DNA from: Flectobacillus longus
GTDB taxonomy: Bacteria > Bacteroidota > Bacteroidia > Cytophagales > Spirosomataceae
Assembly: GCF_030056705.1 (NCBI RefSeq)
Contig: NZ_JASHIC010000031.1
Location: 31,968 to 95,967, forward strand
DNA: 64,000 nt
Direction of reading: 5' to 3'
Positions within the stretch are counted from its first letter, which is position 1. The number at the start of each line of letters is the position of its first letter. This document shows, in pieces, positions 6,390 to 15,429 of the stretch. The position numbers and the translations under genes were made by a program. The notes below the pieces were generated by a model. That model had not been told where the DNA came from. It did not search any database and saw only the letters and a program-made list of their open reading frames with translations.

Positions 6390-9300
6390 TTAGAAACTGT
6401 AACGTAAACCTAACTGAGCTTGGTAACGTGACGATAATTGGTCAACTGAGAACGGTGCTGTAGTTGGTTTGATAAAGTTATAAGTTGGGTCTGTAGCAGT
6501 ACCTGAGTTTTTACGAACTAAACCAATACTAGCTGTAGAGTTGAATGTATTTGATACGAAGTAGATTCTTCCCCACTCGCTATTCAACAAGTTAGTAAAG
6601 TTGATAATATCAAGTGAAATCTGTAATGTGTGTGATTTCTTTCCTGCTGTAGTAATATTAATGTCGTGCATCAAACGTACATCGGCTGTTGTATTCCAAG
6701 GAGTTCTACCAGTGTTACGCTCTGTGAAGTTGCCTTTGCGAGTACTCAAGTAAGAATCGCCGTTTACAAAATCCATAAACTGTTGTGCTTGTTGAGCTGC
6801 TGTAATGGTGTTACCACTAGCATCTTTGTAATCAACCATGTATTTTGTTGCTTCTGTTGCATCTTTGAACACATACGCCAAACCAGCAGCCTGTGGAGTG
6901 TTAGCAATCGTTGAGTTCACAAAGCCCCATGTGAATGGATTACCTGATTGAGCATTGATTACTGCCGAGAACTGCGTTGCGTGATTTTTGTTCCACTGTT
7001 TTCTATAACCCAAAGAAGCAATAATACGGTGACGAATATCAAAGTTTGAGTGAGCCAATGCTGGATCATTTGGTGTCAATGACTGGTTCAACTGCCAGTT
7101 AGATTCCATTGAGTTACGAATACCGTTTGTCAAATCCCACGATTGTCCGTAAGTATAAGCTACTGAAGCGTTCAAGCCAAATGAGTACGTTTTAGCAATT
7201 TGCGCTGTTAAGCTATAACGGTATCCTTGTGAAGTATTCGACAACATATAAGCATTCGAGAATGAAGAATTCACTTTTTGCCCTGTCGAACCACCCGACA
7301 AATATACTGGCATTTGGTGCTGAGTATCATAAGAGAAATAAGTAACCGAGTCTTTCAAGTTGACTTGTTGGAATTTCAAGTCGTTGATTGTTTTGGTATA
7401 AATCCCTTCCAAGGTAATTTTATAACCTTTTACGTTATAATCTACAGCCAAACTACTTCTCCATACTTGTGGCATTTTGAAGTTATTACTTACAACGTCT
7501 ACTTGTGTTTGGTTACCTTGACCGTTATTGAAAGCATAAGTTTTAGCACCATCTTTCAATACATCACCTTTTACGCCTGATTTTGTAGCCAAGTTGTTTA
7601 CGTCAAATGAACCATAACCAACACCGTCGTTATAGAAGGCATATCCTAACCAAGCAAATGGAATTTTACCTGTGAAAATACCACTACCACCACGTACGAT
7701 AACAGACTTGTCGCCATTTACATCATAGTTAAACCCAATACGTGGAGAAACTAATACCTGTCCAAAAATCTTGTTGTTGATTTGAGACAAAGGCGTTGAC
7801 GAATATGTAGTTCCTGCATTTTTATCAATTTGGGTATTTTGAGTTGCCGAACTAATAGATGGAGAATCAGTAGTTGCTAAGTCAAAACGTAAACCTGGAG
7901 ATAATCTCAAACGGTCATTTACTTGAATATCATCTTGACCATATACACTGTACATTCCTACGTTGAATTTCGCATAAGGGTTATCGAAGTTATAATCACG
8001 GTCGTTGTTTGTAAAGCTATATGAACCTCTAACACGGTTTACTTTTCCCGCAAAAAACTCATCCAAACTTCTGTAAGATACACGACCATTCCAAGAGTTC
8101 ACAAAACCATAATTGATTGAATACAACTCGTTGTGCGTACCTACTAAGAAAGTGTGTTTTCCTCTAAACCAAGTAAAGTTATCCGTAATTTCAAATGTTT
8201 TTTGACGCATGTTAAATACTGTAGCCTCACGGTCGTTACCGAAAAATATTGTTCCTCCGTTTGCTGCAATCTCCACTTGTGGCATCGATACGTTACCACT
8301 CAATGGCTGTCTGTAATCATGAATATCTGAATAACCCAAAATCAAACTGTTTGAAGCATTCCCAAAACGGCTTTTTAATTCTGCTACAGTTGAGTTTTGA
8401 TTGTTCACTTGTTTGAAGTCCATACTCGCAAATCTGAAGTTGGCAGCATCTCTTTCCAAGTTGGTAGCTTCAGAAGTAATATAGTTGTTACGAAGTGACA
8501 ATTGGTGTTTGTCAGAAATATTCCAATCCAAACGGTTGAAGAATTTATTACTTCTTGAAGAAATGTTATAATCTCCTGCCGTACCTACATCAAAACCGTA
8601 GTTTGTTTTTACAAAATCAGAGATTTTTTGAGCCGTTGCAGCATCGATCAACGATAGCGTATTTCCATTGGCATCTTTATATCCTGCACCATAGAAAAGG
8701 GGTTCTTGACGACGAGTGATTTCTTCGTTTGTAAAGAAGAACAATTTATTTTTAATCAAAGGCAAACCTACTCTAAAACCTGTTTGGTAGTCATAATAGC
8801 TACTTGGGATTTTAGCGCCATCACCAGCGTTGTTTGGACCAGTGATTGTTGCATTACGACCAAAACCATATACCGAACCTGTTACGTCGTTTGTACCACT
8901 ACGCGTTACAGCGTTGATAGAACCACCTGTGAAGTTACCGATTTTTACATCGTAAGGAGCAATATATACTTGAATATCCTGAATCGCATCCAAAGAAATA
9001 GGATTGGTACGAGTACTACTTCCAGGCATACCCGAAGTACCACCTTGTCCACCCAAAGATGGGCTAAAACCAATCGCATCGTTGTTGATAGTACCATCAA
9101 TTGTTACGTTGTTGTAACGGAAGTTTGTTCCAGCAAAAGAGTTGTTGGCACTTTGTGGCGTCATACGAGTCATGTCGGTAAGACTGCGGCTCAACGTTGG
9201 TAATGATTTGATTTGAGCTTCGCCCAAATTAGTGCCTGCACCTAATTTAGCACCACCTTTTTCGCCTTTTACTACAACCTCAGCCAGTGACGTACTTTCT

Positions 9301-9653
9301 TCTTGAAGTACAAAATCAACGTTAGAGTTTGAACCTAAATTGAGTGTGATACCCTCTACTACTTGTGAACGGTATCCTACAAACGTCACAACGATTTTGT
9401 AAGGACCACCTGGGTTCATGTTAGCAATAGTAAAGTGACCATCACCACTAGAAGCTACACCGTATTTGGCACCTGTTGGCAAATAGGTAGCGATAACTGA
9501 CGCTCCTGGTACTTCCTGACCAGTTTTGTCTTTTACTTTTCCAGAAATAGAAGATGTTGTTACTTGAGCTTGGATTGCAGTCATGCTTAAGAAAAATACA
9601 GCAATAACTGTCAACAACTGTGAAAGTTGTTTAGCGTAAACGTTCGTTTTCAT
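6390..9653 (-). CDS. Oar-like TonB-dependent receptor with carboxypeptidase-regulatory domain
   Basis: 1087 aa from ATG 9653 (MKTNVYAKQLSQLLTVIAVF), which gives a proper signal peptide ending AIQAQ; an upstream in-frame codon would add 11 unneeded residues. Residues about 30-115 are a carboxypeptidase-regulatory-like domain (SSISGKVKDKTGQEVPGASV, SSGDGHFTIANMNPGG). A TonB plug follows (AEVVVKGEKGG, LPTLSRSLTDMTRMTPQSA, TFDGTINN-like, GNFTGGSINAVTRSGTN), then a 22-strand-type barrel ending LGLRYSF, the aromatic C-terminus expected for outer-membrane insertion. The architecture matches Oar proteins, some of which are linked to protease or social functions in Myxococcus. Substrate unknown. A small exported protein is encoded 86 bases upstream on the same strand. 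Confidence 0.92.
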   Translation of the reverse strand: MKTNVYAKQLSQLLTVIAVFFLSMTAIQAQVTTSSISGKVKDKTGQEVPGASVIATYLPTGAKYGVASSGDGHFTIANMNPGGPYKIVVTFVGYRSQVVEGITLNLGSNSNVDFVLQEESTSLAEVVVKGEKGGAKLGAGTNLGEAQIKSLPTLSRSLTDMTRMTPQSANNSFAGTNFRYNNVTIDGTINNDAIGFSPSLGGQGGTSGMPGSSTRTNPISLDAIQDIQVYIAPYDVKIGNFTGGSINAVTRSGTNDVTGSVYGFGRNATITGPNNAGDGAKIPSSYYDYQTGFRVGLPLIKNKLFFFTNEEITRRQEPLFYGAGYKDANGNTLSLIDAATAQKISDFVKTNYGFDVGTAGDYNISSRSNKFFNRLDWNISDKHQLSLRNNYITSEATNLERDAANFRFASMDFKQVNNQNSTVAELKSRFGNASNSLILGYSDIHDYRQPLSGNVSMPQVEIAANGGTIFFGNDREATVFNMRQKTFEITDNFTWFRGKHTFLVGTHNELYSINYGFVNSWNGRVSYRSLDEFFAGKVNRVRGSYSFTNNDRDYNFDNPYAKFNVGMYSVYGQDDIQVNDRLRLSPGLRFDLATTDSPSISSATQNTQIDKNAGTTYSSTPLSQINNKIFGQVLVSPRIGFNYDVNGDKSVIVRGGSGIFTGKIPFAWLGYAFYNDGVGYGSFDVNNLATKSGVKGDVLKDGAKTYAFNNGQGNQTQVDVVSNNFKMPQVWRSSLAVDYNVKGYKITLEGIYTKTINDLKFQQVNLKDSVTYFSYDTQHQMPVYLSGGSTGQKVNSSFSNAYMLSNTSQGYRYSLTAQIAKTYSFGLNASVAYTYGQSWDLTNGIRNSMESNWQLNQSLTPNDPALAHSNFDIRHRIIASLGYRKQWNKNHATQFSAVINAQSGNPFTWGFVNSTIANTPQAAGLAYVFKDATEATKYMVDYKDASGNTITAAQQAQQFMDFVNGDSYLSTRKGNFTERNTGRTPWNTTADVRLMHDINITTAGKKSHTLQISLDIINFTNLLNSEWGRIYFVSNTFNSTASIGLVRKNSGTATDPTYNFIKPTTAPFSVDQLSSRYQAQLGLRYSF

Positions 9654-9739
9654 GATTTTACGAAAGAGTGAATAAAGAAATACCATGTTGCATTCAATAT
9701 GAATGCAAGAAAATGTGATTAGAATAATGTAGGAAAATC

Positions 9740-10096
9740 TTAAATGAGGAGTTGTAAAAACAAAATGTAGCGTCCAAACTTAAATAGACTTCTTAGCTGT
9801 GTAACCAATGTTTTTGACAATGGCTGAAACGAAAGAGAAATAGCTTCTATTTCGCGAGCAATTGACGCTTTAATCTCCTGAATATCATCAGTATCGTCTG
9901 ACTCTATATTTTCAAGAGAAGCATTAGTTTGGCTATCTACTACACTCAGTAGTTTTACAGCATGCTGGTTGGAATGATGAGAAACAGATTTCGTCGTAGC
10001 ATGAACAAGCTTGTGCTCATGACTAATCACCGATTCTCTTGTGCTAATAGAAAAGAGCGTGATTAGGGTTATGACGATATGTTTCCAGAATTTCAT
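9740..10096 (-). CDS. Small exported His-rich protein of unknown function
   Basis: 118 aa. It has an N-terminal signal or anchor (MKFWKHIVITLITLFSIS), a His-rich segment (HEHKLVHATTKSVSHHSNQH), an acidic middle (ESDDTDDIQEIK) and a C-terminal basic-hydrophobic tail (LRSLFKFGRYILFLQLLI). I do not recognise a family. The general plan (signal, polar middle, final FxxFRxI-like hydrophobic tail) resembles the 139-aa protein at 18940-19359, which also precedes a transport gene. The start codon follows AT-rich DNA with no obvious ribosome site, as is usual here. It probably shares a transcript with the receptor downstream. Confidence 0.65.
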   Translation of the reverse strand: MKFWKHIVITLITLFSISTRESVISHEHKLVHATTKSVSHHSNQHAVKLLSVVDSQTNASLENIESDDTDDIQEIKASIAREIEAISLSFQPLSKTLVTQLRSLFKFGRYILFLQLLI

Positions 10097-10241
10097 GGTA
10101 CAAACTTACATCGCCAATATTAACTAATATGTATTCCAATGTTAAATTAATGTTAAGGGTGAGTTTTGAGGTGTCAGCTTTGGGCTGACGGCAATCAAAC
10201 TAAAAACATTTTCAAATTTTCAAATTCCCAAATCTTCAAAT

Positions 10242-11447
10242 TTACGAAGGTTTTTCAACACGAAATAAAATAATGAACGAGGAAAGAATCGTAAGAATAC
10301 CAATCAACAAGATAGACATTTCTATGCCGAAATAATCTGCCAAAATACCTGTCAACAAAGCCCCTGCCGCATAGCCCAAATCACGCCAGAAACGGAAAGT
10401 ACCCAAACTTTCGGCTCGTTGTGAAGGATGTGTATAATCTGCAATAGCATTGATAAAGGTAGGATATACCAAAGCTGTACCTAGACCTAAAAGTATGCCT
10501 ATTCCTCCAAACATCTCGAAAGAATCGGCCTTGATTAAACCCATAATCGCAATACCTTGAAACAACATTCCTCCAAAAAGCAACATCTTCTTAGAATACA
10601 CATCGGAAAGCTTACCAGTAAAAAGCTGACTCAAGCCCCATACCATCGGGTATATCGCTGTAAGAATACCGATGTTAGTTTGCGAAAATCCTTTACTGAG
10701 TAATAAAATGGGTAATAACCCCCATACCATACCGTCATTAAGATTATTGACCAAACCTGCTTGTGTAATTCCGCTAAGGGATTTATGGGTAAAGGATGTA
10801 TTCAGAAAAATATTTTTGAGTAAAGGAATAGTGCTTTGGGTACTTTCTTGCCCCACATGTAGGCGAGTATCTTTGACAAAAAGTACTGAAAGCAATAACC
10901 CCATGATTGAAAAACCAATACCCAGATAAAAAGGATACGGTCTAACTCCGTAGGTATTGGCAATATATCCTGTCAAAAATGCTACAATTCCTACCGATAC
11001 ATATCCTGCAAACTCGTTGATCCCTACCGCTAAACCTCTTTTTTTACTACCAACCAAATCTATTTTCATAATCACCGCCATACTCCAAGCCAAACCTTGA
11101 TTGATACCCAGTAAGATATTTGCCAAGATAACCCAGTTCCAATTGTTGGCGTAGATTAAGATAAAAGGTACAGGCAAGGCAAATGCCCAACCTATCACAA
11201 GGAGTTTTTTGCGCCCAATAAGATTAGCCAGTTTTCCTGTAAAATAATTACAGATTGCCTTCGTGATACCAAAAGCAATGATAAATGAAAACACTGCCGT
11301 TTTGGAGGAAATCCCAAAATCTTTCTCAGCCAATTGTGGCAAGACCGAGCGTTCCAATCCTATCATTCCTCCCACAAAGGCATTGATGATGACAAGAATC
11401 GAAAATTGCTTCCAGTTTTCTTTTAAGCCAAGTTGTACGGTATTCAT
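10242..11447 (-). CDS. MFS transporter of the arsenic cluster
   Basis: 401 aa when started at ATG 11447 (MNTVQLGLKENWKQF); a longer frame would add 48 residues without a typical MFS beginning. About 12 hydrophobic segments are visible, with the MFS loop motif GKLANLIGRKKLLVIGW between TM2 and TM3 and its second-half equivalent GKLSDVYSKKMLLFGG. It lies last in a leftward arsenic operon after acr3. The known arsenical MFS ArsJ is paired with a GAPDH, which is absent here, so it is left unnamed; efflux of an arsenic compound or a co-selected drug is inferred from context. A 29-bp inverted repeat sits between it and acr3. Confidence 0.85.
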   Translation of the reverse strand: MNTVQLGLKENWKQFSILVIINAFVGGMIGLERSVLPQLAEKDFGISSKTAVFSFIIAFGITKAICNYFTGKLANLIGRKKLLVIGWAFALPVPFILIYANNWNWVILANILLGINQGLAWSMAVIMKIDLVGSKKRGLAVGINEFAGYVSVGIVAFLTGYIANTYGVRPYPFYLGIGFSIMGLLLSVLFVKDTRLHVGQESTQSTIPLLKNIFLNTSFTHKSLSGITQAGLVNNLNDGMVWGLLPILLLSKGFSQTNIGILTAIYPMVWGLSQLFTGKLSDVYSKKMLLFGGMLFQGIAIMGLIKADSFEMFGGIGILLGLGTALVYPTFINAIADYTHPSQRAESLGTFRFWRDLGYAAGALLTGILADYFGIEMSILLIGILTILSSFIILFRVEKPS

Positions 11448-11559
11448 TGCTTGATGTATGAAAATTTCTAGTTTAAGACAAAGTATATAACTAATAGAAA
11501 TGGTCTTCTGAATTTTTTCCGAAATCAAAAAAACAAATCCGAAACTGTTTGAAAACATA

Positions 11560-11588
11560 CCTAGTTCAAGACTAAGTCTCGAACTAGG
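11560..11588. promoter_or_regulatory. 29-bp inverted repeat between acr3 and the MFS gene
   Basis: Arms of 14 bp (CCTAGTTCAAGACT / AGTCTCGAACTAGG) with one mismatch and a one-base spacer. No T-run follows on either strand, so a regulator binding site or an mRNA structure is more likely than an intrinsic terminator. A partial echo (GTTTAAGACAAAG) lies at about 11471-11483 closer to the MFS start. Confidence 0.5.
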
Positions 11589-11639
11589 CAAGTCATAAAA
11601 TCACACTCAAAATTCAGCACTCGAAATTCAGCACTCTAC

Positions 11640-12701
11640 CTAAGTGTACCATTTTTTTCTAAACCAAAAGGCTAAGTTTACCAATCCAATCAAGGCTGGC
11701 ACTTCTACCAACGGTCCAATAACACCTGCAAAAGCCTCTCCACTATTGATGCCAAACACGCCAATCGCTACGGCAATCGCCAATTCAAAATTGTTACCAG
11801 TTGCAGTAAAGGCGATAGAAGTACTTTTGGCATAATCTGCGCCAAAGTTTTTTCCAATAATGAAACTTACCACAAACATTACTGCAAAATATATCATCAA
11901 GGGAATGGCAATACGAACCACATCCATCGGAATCTGTACGATAAGTTGACCTTTAAGACTAAACATAATCACAATGGTAAACAATAACGCTATCAAAGTA
12001 ATCGGAGAAATCATAGGAACATACTTTTCTTGAAACCAAGTTTCGCCTTTGGTTTTAATCAAAATCCATCTACTAAAAAGTCCTAAACCAAAAGGAATCC
12101 CAAGATAAATCCCCACACTCTCTGCGATTTGACTCATTTTTACCTCAATATTCAATCCTTGAATACCAAAATAAGTGGGTAAGACTCCGATAAAAATGTA
12201 CGCATAAACGCTATACAATAGCACTTGAAAAATACTATTTAGGGCAATGAGTCCAGCGGCATATTCACGACTTCCATCAGCTAAATCATTCCAAACTACC
12301 ACCATTGCAATACATCTTGCCAGTCCAATCAAAATCAAACCAACCATGTAATGAGGATAATCGTTGAGAAAAGTAATAGCTAGGAGGAACATAAAAATGG
12401 GTCCAATAATCCAATTCAGTACCAATGACGCTGATAATACTTTTATGTTAGAAAAGACTTCTCCCATTTTTTCGTACTTCACTTTTGCAAGTGGAGGATA
12501 CATCATCAAAATCAAGCCAATTGCCAATGGAATATTGGTAGTTCCACTCGAAAATGAGTTAATCCAATTAGAGGATTCAGGGTAAAAATGCCCGATTCCA
12601 ACGCCAATTGCCATCGCCAAGAATATCCAAAGAGTCAGATATCTATCTAAAAAACCTAGTTGCTTGCGTTCTACAACTGGGGCACAATTATTTGCAGACA
12701 T
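11640..12701 (-). CDS. acr3: ACR3-family arsenite efflux permease
   Basis: 353 aa from ATG 12701 ([21 protein letters not shown]); the longer frame adds 30 residues that are atypical. Ten hydrophobic segments are seen. The ACR3 signature includes [13 protein letters not shown] with the conserved TM4 Cys at about residue 130, and [19 protein letters not shown] in TM9. ACR3 exports As(III) as arsenite anion using proton-motive force, in the inner membrane. It sits downstream of arsR, the ArsC-like phosphatase and the DUF6428-like gene and reads with them. A family-1-like repeat fragment (near 12715-12760) precedes the start. Confidence 0.95.
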   Translation of the reverse strand: MSANNCAPVVERKQLGFLDRYLTLWIFLAMAIGVGIGHFYPESSNWINSFSSGTTNIPLAIGLILMMYPPLAKVKYEKMGEVFSNIKVLSASLVLNWIIGPIFMFLLAITFLNDYPHYMVGLILIGLARCIAMVVVWNDLADGSREYAAGLIALNSIFQVLLYSVYAYIFIGVLPTYFGIQGLNIEVKMSQIAESVGIYLGIPFGLGLFSRWILIKTKGETWFQEKYVPMISPITLIALLFTIVIMFSLKGQLIVQIPMDVVRIAIPLMIYFAVMFVVSFIIGKNFGADYAKSTSIAFTATGNNFELAIAVAIGVFGINSGEAFAGVIGPLVEVPALIGLVNLAFWFRKKWYT

Positions 12702-12833
12702 TTCATATCGTTTTTGCTCTAGGCTGTAAGCTTTATGCCTTAAGCCAAAATATAAATTGTTTCTTATCAATCTTGTTAACCTCAATGCCAAAGACTTAGT
12801 CCTGATGATGCGAAGAAGTCTGATTAAACATTT

Positions 12834-13307
12834 TTAACAACATCCGCCTCCAGGCGTGCAACATGCTGACTGACTTGCTTGCAAATCACTCAAGCACACT
12901 TTAGGTTTTTGGGCAGGTACACCACAAGCATCTTGCGCCAAACAAGCTGTTTTCTTCGGTAGCAATTGGAAGTTTATGCCATCAAATCCTAATCCATACT
13001 TACCAATGGTATCAGACTGATACTCAACCTCTACCTCCAAATCTCCAATACCTAATCTATTTTCGGATAATGCGATGATATTCAACAATTTTTGTGGTTT
13101 CAAACGATGTTCGAAGTCATTTGCATCCCATAATTGGAAGTTTATTATCTTCTCGATGCGCTCCACCCCACCGCAATCAATAAAATGTCTGGTGATTAGT
13201 CCGACTTCTGTTACATGAAAATGTTCTGGTACAAAAGTGCCATTTGCTAATTGAAAATTTACCGATTCGGCAGTTGCTAAATGTTGTTTTACTTCTGAAA
13301 GTTTCAT
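12834..13307 (-). CDS. DUF6428-family arsenic-associated protein with Cys-rich tail
   Basis: 157 aa, cytoplasmic. The body (MKLSEVKQHLATAESVNFQL, FVPEHFHVTEVGLI, FIDCGG, NFQLWDANDFEHRLKPQKLL) is the DUF6428 pattern found in ars operons of Bacteroidota. The C-terminus is cysteine-rich, with CLAQDACGVP, CLSD, SACCTPGGGCC, and could bind As(III) or another soft metal. A role as an arsenic chaperone or sequestering protein is an inference from the cysteines and context; no biochemical role is known to me. It lies 132 bases upstream of the acr3 start. Confidence 0.8.
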   Translation of the reverse strand: MKLSEVKQHLATAESVNFQLANGTFVPEHFHVTEVGLITRHFIDCGGVERIEKIINFQLWDANDFEHRLKPQKLLNIIALSENRLGIGDLEVEVEYQSDTIGKYGLGFDGINFQLLPKKTACLAQDACGVPAQKPKVCLSDLQASQSACCTPGGGCC

Positions 13308-13495
13308 GATTTTATGCGTTTTGATGAAAATAAGTAATCGTGCAAAATAAGATTTAAGTTATGTGTTTAGGCACTAGGCAACAGGCACAAGGCAAAGAGT
13401 GTTAAAATGTTTTTTAATAACCACAGTCATGCTTTTTTCCAAAGCCCACAGCCGAAAGCCGTTACCTGAAAGCCCAAAGCCCAATCTTAAATTTT

Positions 13496-13610
13496 ACCCG
13501 CTTTAAGCTCTAGGCTTTATGCGGTAGGCTAAAAGTTAAATAGTATTTCTCATGAAGTAATAGAAACTTTTTTGCCTAATGCTTACGGCTTATAGCCTAG
13601 AGCGTATTAA
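13496..13610. repeat. Intergenic imperfect palindromic repeat, family 1, copy d
   Basis: It begins ACCCGCTTTAAGCTCTAGGC as copy b does, has the TTTCTCATGAAGTAA centre, and a right arm with GCCTAATGC, ACGGCTTATAGCC and TAGAGCG. It ends just before the arsR stop codon at 13618. Upstream, 13367-13490 carries short direct runs of GGCACTAGGCAA- and GAAAGCCCAAAGCC-type words. No gene is seen in 13308-13617. Confidence 0.75.
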
Positions 13611-13617
13611 TGCAATT

Positions 13618-13950
13618 TTATTCACAACAACCTTTACGGCTATTGAGCGTGGAGAGAATATTTCCAAAATAACTTTGAAGCTTCTCGACCCCTTTTTCGT
13701 CGATACAGTAACAAATAGCATTACCTTCAATAGCACCTTTGATTAATCCTGCATTTTTGAGTTCTTTCAAATGTTGAGAAATCGTAGGTTGTGCCAAAGG
13801 AAGCTCATTAACTATATCTCCTGTAATACAAGCATTTACCTTCAAGAGATAGTCTAAGATAGCTACCCGAGCAGGGTGACCAATGGCCTTAAACATAATG
13901 GCTAAGTCATTTTGCTCATCAGAAAAAAAATCTGTTTTTGTAATACCCAT
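13618..13950 (-). CDS. arsR: ArsR-family arsenic-responsive repressor
   Basis: 110 aa with a winged helix: MFKAIGHPARVAILDYLL, then PLAQPTISQHLKELKNAGLI (recognition helix) and IEGNAICYCIDEKGVEKL (wing). The classical ELCVCDL metal loop is replaced by NACITGDIVNEL with one Cys; further cysteines are CYC in the wing and a C-terminal KGCCE. Arsenite sensing could use these, as in other ArsR subclasses, but this is inferred. The operator is likely the 15320-15341 palindrome in front of the cluster. It is followed by a repeat, then the DUF6428-like and acr3 genes. Confidence 0.92.
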   Translation of the reverse strand: MGITKTDFFSDEQNDLAIMFKAIGHPARVAILDYLLKVNACITGDIVNELPLAQPTISQHLKELKNAGLIKGAIEGNAICYCIDEKGVEKLQSYFGNILSTLNSRKGCCE

Positions 13951-13990
13951 GTTAATTGAGTGATTGAATGAGTGAGTAATTGAGCAATTT

Positions 13991-14611
13991 TTATTTTACC
14001 AAAGAAAAAACATACAGCGTCTCCAAGGCGATTTGCTTGCTTCTGGCTTCGTACATGGCAGATTCTTCTGGAGTGCCATCAAAGGCTTTGGGATCTTCGT
14101 ATGGCGTTGCAACTCTTGCACTTGCGCCAAATACCACTGGACAATTTTTGTCGGCACTGTTACAGGTCATTACAGCACAAAATCCAGCCTTTGGATTCGC
14201 ATCACTATCATATTTTTTAGAAAATGCTGTAACAGGTGCCACATCGTCAGCAAAATAGACCTGATAGACAGGATTAGCGCCATTCGTAGTTTTCTCTATT
14301 CTAAATCCTAAACGTTCGGATGTTGCAACTGCTCTTTCGTTAAAAGCTGTTTCTTCAGTTCCACCCGAATAAGTTTCCACTTGCGGAATACCATAATAAG
14401 CAGCCGCCACACCAGCCCAAATTTGCCCATAATGACTCCTACGAGAATTGTGTGTACATATATATACCAATCTCACAGGTTCTTGATTAGCTACTTGTGC
14501 GCTTATAAAGCTTGAAATTTGTGTTAGAAGAGCCTTTCTCTCTTCTGAAATCGTATCAAATTGAGCAATTGAGGCTTCAATTAAGTTTTGAATTGGACTG
14601 AAAATCATCAT
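13991..14611 (-). CDS. Low-molecular-weight phosphatase / arsenate-reductase-like protein
   Basis: 206 aa, larger than classical ArsC (about 135 aa). The catalytic P-loop is C52-T-H-N-S-R-R58-S (CX5R), the later motif is VMTCNSADKNCPVV, and the Asp-containing loop is YEDPKAFDGTPEE. This longer form is typical of ars operons in Bacteroidota and is annotated as protein-tyrosine-phosphatase. Reduction of arsenate to arsenite via thiols is the expected role here, from motif and context. Two adjacent ATGs (14611 and 14608) are possible starts. It overlaps nothing and ends 40 bases before arsR. Confidence 0.88.
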   Translation of the reverse strand: MMIFSPIQNLIEASIAQFDTISEERKALLTQISSFISAQVANQEPVRLVYICTHNSRRSHYGQIWAGVAAAYYGIPQVETYSGGTEETAFNERAVATSERLGFRIEKTTNGANPVYQVYFADDVAPVTAFSKKYDSDANPKAGFCAVMTCNSADKNCPVVFGASARVATPYEDPKAFDGTPEESAMYEARSKQIALETLYVFSLVK

Positions 14612-14779
14612 TAGAAATGTTGGTTATAATATAAGTTGTGAATGTTGAGCAATGACGCAAAATAAAATTGATGTAGTGGTAACTCTTGCTGTTTCACGTT
14701 AAAAAACAATGAGTAAGAACTCTTTTGAACAAGATAAAAACTTTCGTAAAGCCCTAATTCATCATTCACAATTCACCAC

Positions 14780-15292
14780 TCAAAACTCACTAGGGCTTCT
14801 TCTCTCAAGGATATGCGTATTGCGCCAAATGCCGTTTCTTTGAGCAATTCTTTCTCGGTACCCTACTATTCTAAAACCAGCCTTTTGATGCAAATGAATG
14901 CTAACGGTATTATTTGAAAAAATACTTGACTGGAGCATCCATATACCTGCGTTTTCGCTTTCTTCTATCACCCTGCTCATTAGGATACTTCCAAGACCTT
15001 TGCCTTTGGACTCAGTAGCTACATATATGCTCAATTCGGCAACTCCTGCGTAAACTTGCCTCGTAGAAACGGGACTTAGGGCAGCCCAAGCCAAAACTTT
15101 GCCTGCGTACTCTGCAACCAAACGACAGATTTTTAAATGCCCGCTATCCCATTTTTCCCATGAAGGTACTTGCGTTTCGAATGTGGCCATGTCGGTATCC
15201 ATACCCTCCTGATAGATTTGCGCAACACTTTTCCAATCACTCTTCTGCATTGCTCGGATTACTATATCATTGACAATATGAGTCATGCGCAT
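14780..15292 (-). CDS. arsN1: ArsN1-type arsinothricin/phosphinothricin N-acetyltransferase (GNAT)
   Basis: 170 aa. The sequence follows the phosphinothricin-acetyltransferase pattern closely: IYQEGMDTDMATFETQVPSW, AWAALSPVSTRQVYAGVAEL, the acetyl-CoA loop SKGKGLGSILM, IWMLQSSIFSNN, HQKAGFRIVGYRERIA and a final HILERRS. In ars operons this family is ArsN1, which acetylates the arsenic antibiotic arsinothricin on its amino group. The first gene of the leftward cluster, it lies directly behind the ArsR-type operator. The ATG two codons downstream (MTHIVNDIVIR) is an alternative start. Activity toward phosphinothricin instead cannot be excluded. Confidence 0.85.
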   Translation of the reverse strand: MRMTHIVNDIVIRAMQKSDWKSVAQIYQEGMDTDMATFETQVPSWEKWDSGHLKICRLVAEYAGKVLAWAALSPVSTRQVYAGVAELSIYVATESKGKGLGSILMSRVIEESENAGIWMLQSSIFSNNTVSIHLHQKAGFRIVGYRERIAQRNGIWRNTHILERRSPSEF

Positions 15293-15319
15293 TGAGAAAT
15301 TTTATTGACAGAACAAAAG

Positions 15320-15341
15320 TATATCGTAATATTGCGATATA
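15320..15341. promoter_or_regulatory. ArsR-type operator
   Basis: TATATCG-TAATATTG-CGATATA: 7-bp perfect arms with an 8-bp centre, matching the ATATCG...CGATAT sites bound by ArsR-family repressors. A further half site (CGATAT) lies at 15351-15356. It lies 28 bases upstream of the arsN1-type start, placed to control the whole leftward arsenic cluster. Confidence 0.75.
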
Positions 15342-15363
15342 CAAATTTAACGATATGTTTTTC

Positions 15364-15399
15364 AAAAAAAATCTTGCCCGCTTTATTCAAACGAGCAAG
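15364..15399 (-). terminator. Terminator of the GH3 gene
   Basis: On the minus strand a CTTGCTCG...CGGGCAAG hairpin (with a wobble pair) is followed by eight Ts. It lies 31 bases past the GH3 stop and separates that gene from the ArsR operator. Confidence 0.8.
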
Positions 15400-15429
15400 A
15401 CATAACAACTAATTATCCAAATATTAACC

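Noticed and set aside
8706..9203. 165-codon plus-strand frame inside the Oar-like receptor gene
   Set aside because: The minus-strand frame has clear signal, plug and barrel features; the opposite frame is a threonine/serine-rich shadow.
10242..11447. Naming the MFS gene arsJ
   Set aside because: ArsJ is typically paired with a GAPDH gene making 1-arseno-3-phosphoglycerate; none is present, and no ArsJ-specific motif could be confirmed by eye.
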